From NCBI GenBank assembly GCA_937881155.1, contig CALGFI010000183.1, forward strand, positions 1-5,523: a stretch of 5,523 nt of DNA, given 5' to 3'. Origin of the DNA: an uncultured bacterium (GTDB lineage: Bacteria > Actinomycetota > UBA4738 > HRBIN12). Below are positions 4,300-5,523 of the stretch, piece after piece (position 1 is the first letter of the stretch; each line of letters starts with the position of its first letter). Position numbers and translations under genes: made by a program. The notes beneath the pieces were generated by a model that saw nothing but the letters and a program-made list of their open reading frames with translations, had not been told where the DNA came from and did not search any database.

Positions 4300-5523
4300 T
4301 CAGGACGGCGCCTTGGCGATCTCCTTCAGGAACTGCTCGTTCGACTTCGTCTGGCGGATCTTGTCCGTGAGCAGCTCGAGCGCGGCGCCCGGGTCGAGCG
4401 CGTGGAGCACTCGGCGGAGCCGCCACACGAGCGCGAGCTCCTCGGTCGGGAGGAGCAGCTCTTCCTTGCGCGTGCTCGATGCCTCGACGTTGATGGCCGG
4501 GAACAGCCTCTTCTCTGCCATCTGGCGGTCGAGACGGATCTCCATGTTCCCTGTGCCCTTGAACTCCTCGAAGATCCCCTCGTCCATCCGCGAACCGGTC
4601 TCGACGAGCGCGCTGGCGATGATCGTCACCGAGCCGCCCTCCTCGATGTTCCGCGCGGCGCCGAAGAACCGCCTCGGCGGGTACAGCGCCGTCGAGTCGA
4701 TACCGCCCGACAGGATCTTCCCGGACGCCGGAGCGGCGAGGTTGTACGCGCGCGCGAGCCGGGTGATGGAGTCGAGGATGATCGCGACGTCCTTGCCCAT
4801 CTCGGCGAGGCGCTTGGCCCGCTCGAGGACCAGCTCGGTGACCTGGATGTGCTGGTCCGGCGGCTTGTCGAACGTGGAGTAGACGACCTCCGCGGGCAGC
4901 ACGGTCCGCTGCCAGTCCGTAACCTCCTCGGGACGCTCGTCGACCAGCAGGATGATCACGTGGGTGTCCGGGCTCGAGTTGATGATCCCGTTCGCGATGT
5001 TCTTGAGGACCGTCGTCTTGCCCGCCTTCGGCGGCGAGACGACCATGCCGCGCTGACCCTTCCCGATCGGCGCGATCATGTCGATGATGCGGCCGGTCAC
5101 GTCGGTCGGCCCGGTCTCCAGACGGAACCGATCGTGCGGGAACAGCGGGGTCAGCTTGTCGAAGTTGGGACGCGACCTCGCCGTCTCGGGATCGACGCCG
5201 TTCACCGTGTCGATCTGCAGCAGCGCGAAGTACTTCTCGTTGTCCTTGGGATGACGAACCTTGCCGGTGACGGTGTCGCCCTTGCGGAGCATGAACCGCC
5301 GCACCTGCGACAGCGACACGTAGATGTCCTGCTGCCCGGGAAGGAACCCGGTCGTGCGGAGGAACCCGTACCCCTCCGGCAGGATGTCGAGGAGACCCGT
5401 CGCCGTCGGCGCCGTGGCGAGCTCCTCCTCGCGCATCTCGACCTCGCGATGACGACGCTCCTCGCGGGCGCGCCGTCGCTCCTCGCGGGACGGACGTCGG
5501 CGCGGTCCCTGTCCGTCGCGGTA
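4300..5523 (-). CDS. rho: Transcription termination factor Rho (5' end outside the window)
   Basis: Rho is a hexameric RNA-dependent ATPase/helicase that terminates transcription in the cytoplasm. 407 codons are visible and the frame is still open at the window edge. Counting from the Met at 5436, the cold-shock-like RNA-binding domain is at about 14-80 (GYGFLR at 22-27, DIYVS, RRF). The Walker A motif PPKAGKTT is at 135-142, DERPEEV with the catalytic Glu at 166-172, Walker B-like ILDSITRLARAYN at 220-232, the Q-loop SGGIDSTAL at 243-251, the R-loop EEFKGTGNME at 290-299, and the arginine-finger region TRKEELL at 322-328. All motor motifs look intact. The Leu before VDE (position 164) aligns with E. 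coli L208 of the bicyclomycin pocket. The 29 residues before Met 5436 contain 12 Arg and 6 Glu, as in the basic N-terminal extensions of actinobacterial Rho. An internal start at 5436 is possible (GAGG about 5 nt upstream), but an extended protein is preferred. The stop is TGA. Confidence 0.97.
   Translation of the reverse strand, partial: YRDGQGPRRRPSREERRRAREERRHREVEMREEELATAPTATGLLDILPEGYGFLRTTGFLPGQQDIYVSLSQVRRFMLRKGDTVTGKVRHPKDNEKYFALLQIDTVNGVDPETARSRPNFDKLTPLFPHDRFRLETGPTDVTGRIIDMIAPIGKGQRGMVVSPPKAGKTTVLKNIANGIINSSPDTHVIILLVDERPEEVTDWQRTVLPAEVVYSTFDKPPDQHIQVTELVLERAKRLAEMGKDVAIILDSITRLARAYNLAAPASGKILSGGIDSTALYPPRRFFGAARNIEEGGSVTIIASALVETGSRMDEGIFEEFKGTGNMEIRLDRQMAEKRLFPAINVEASSTRKEELLLPTEELALVWRLRRVLHALDPGAALELLTDKIRQTKSNEQFLKEIAKAPS

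Overview
The window is a gap-poor, high-GC chromosomal segment in which every supported gene lies on the minus strand. Read in the direction of transcription (high to low coordinates) the order is rho (3' part), rpmE, a DUF1385/YqhQ-family membrane protein, a DivIVA-domain coiled-coil protein, prfA, prmC and the first 57 codons of a tsaC/sua5-type gene. This is a housekeeping cluster, not a mobile or defence island. I see no tRNA, rRNA, insertion sequence, CRISPR array or phage gene, and no stretch over 300 bases without a gene.

The organism is most likely an actinobacterium (Actinomycetota), possibly outside the classical mycelial/mycobacterial class. This is an inference. It rests on the strong GC bias at third codon positions, an Arg/Glu-rich N-terminal extension on Rho, a Wag31-like DivIVA domain that lacks the Bacillus membrane-inserting Phe, and the rho-rpmE-DUF1385-prfA-prmC-sua5 order, which recalls both Firmicutes and deep actinobacterial genomes.

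Region by region: 5523-4300 is Rho. A 37-nt gap with a GAGGAG ribosome binding site leads to zinc-type ribosomal protein L31 (4262-4050). A 25-nt gap leads to the DUF1385 membrane protein (4024-3110). An 87-nt spacer with a candidate promoter, a UUCG hairpin and a strong AGGAGG leads to the DivIVA-like gene (3022-2183), whose acidic tail carries an exact 24-bp tandem duplication. A 57-nt spacer leads to release factor 1 (2125-1004). PrmC follows after 3 nt (1000-170), and the TsaC-like gene starts inside the prmC stop codon (GTGA overlap).

Functionally the cluster joins transcription termination (Rho), a ribosomal protein, stop-codon recognition at UAA/UAG (RF1), the methylase that modifies the RF1 GGQ glutamine (PrmC) and synthesis of the t6A precursor (TsaC/Sua5). 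The two unusual members are the DUF1385 protein, whose function is unknown, and the DivIVA-like protein.

The most interesting observation is the divIVA-prfA junction. The DivIVA-like gene ends in a single UAG, a codon read by RF1. The 57-nt spacer is exactly 19 sense codons with no stop, in the same frame as prfA, and prfA has no visible Shine-Dalgarno sequence. Readthrough of that one amber codon would carry ribosomes straight into the RF1 gene, a possible feedback arrangement. A leaderless promoter (GATAAT 6 nt before the ATG) is a competing or additional explanation for how prfA is expressed.
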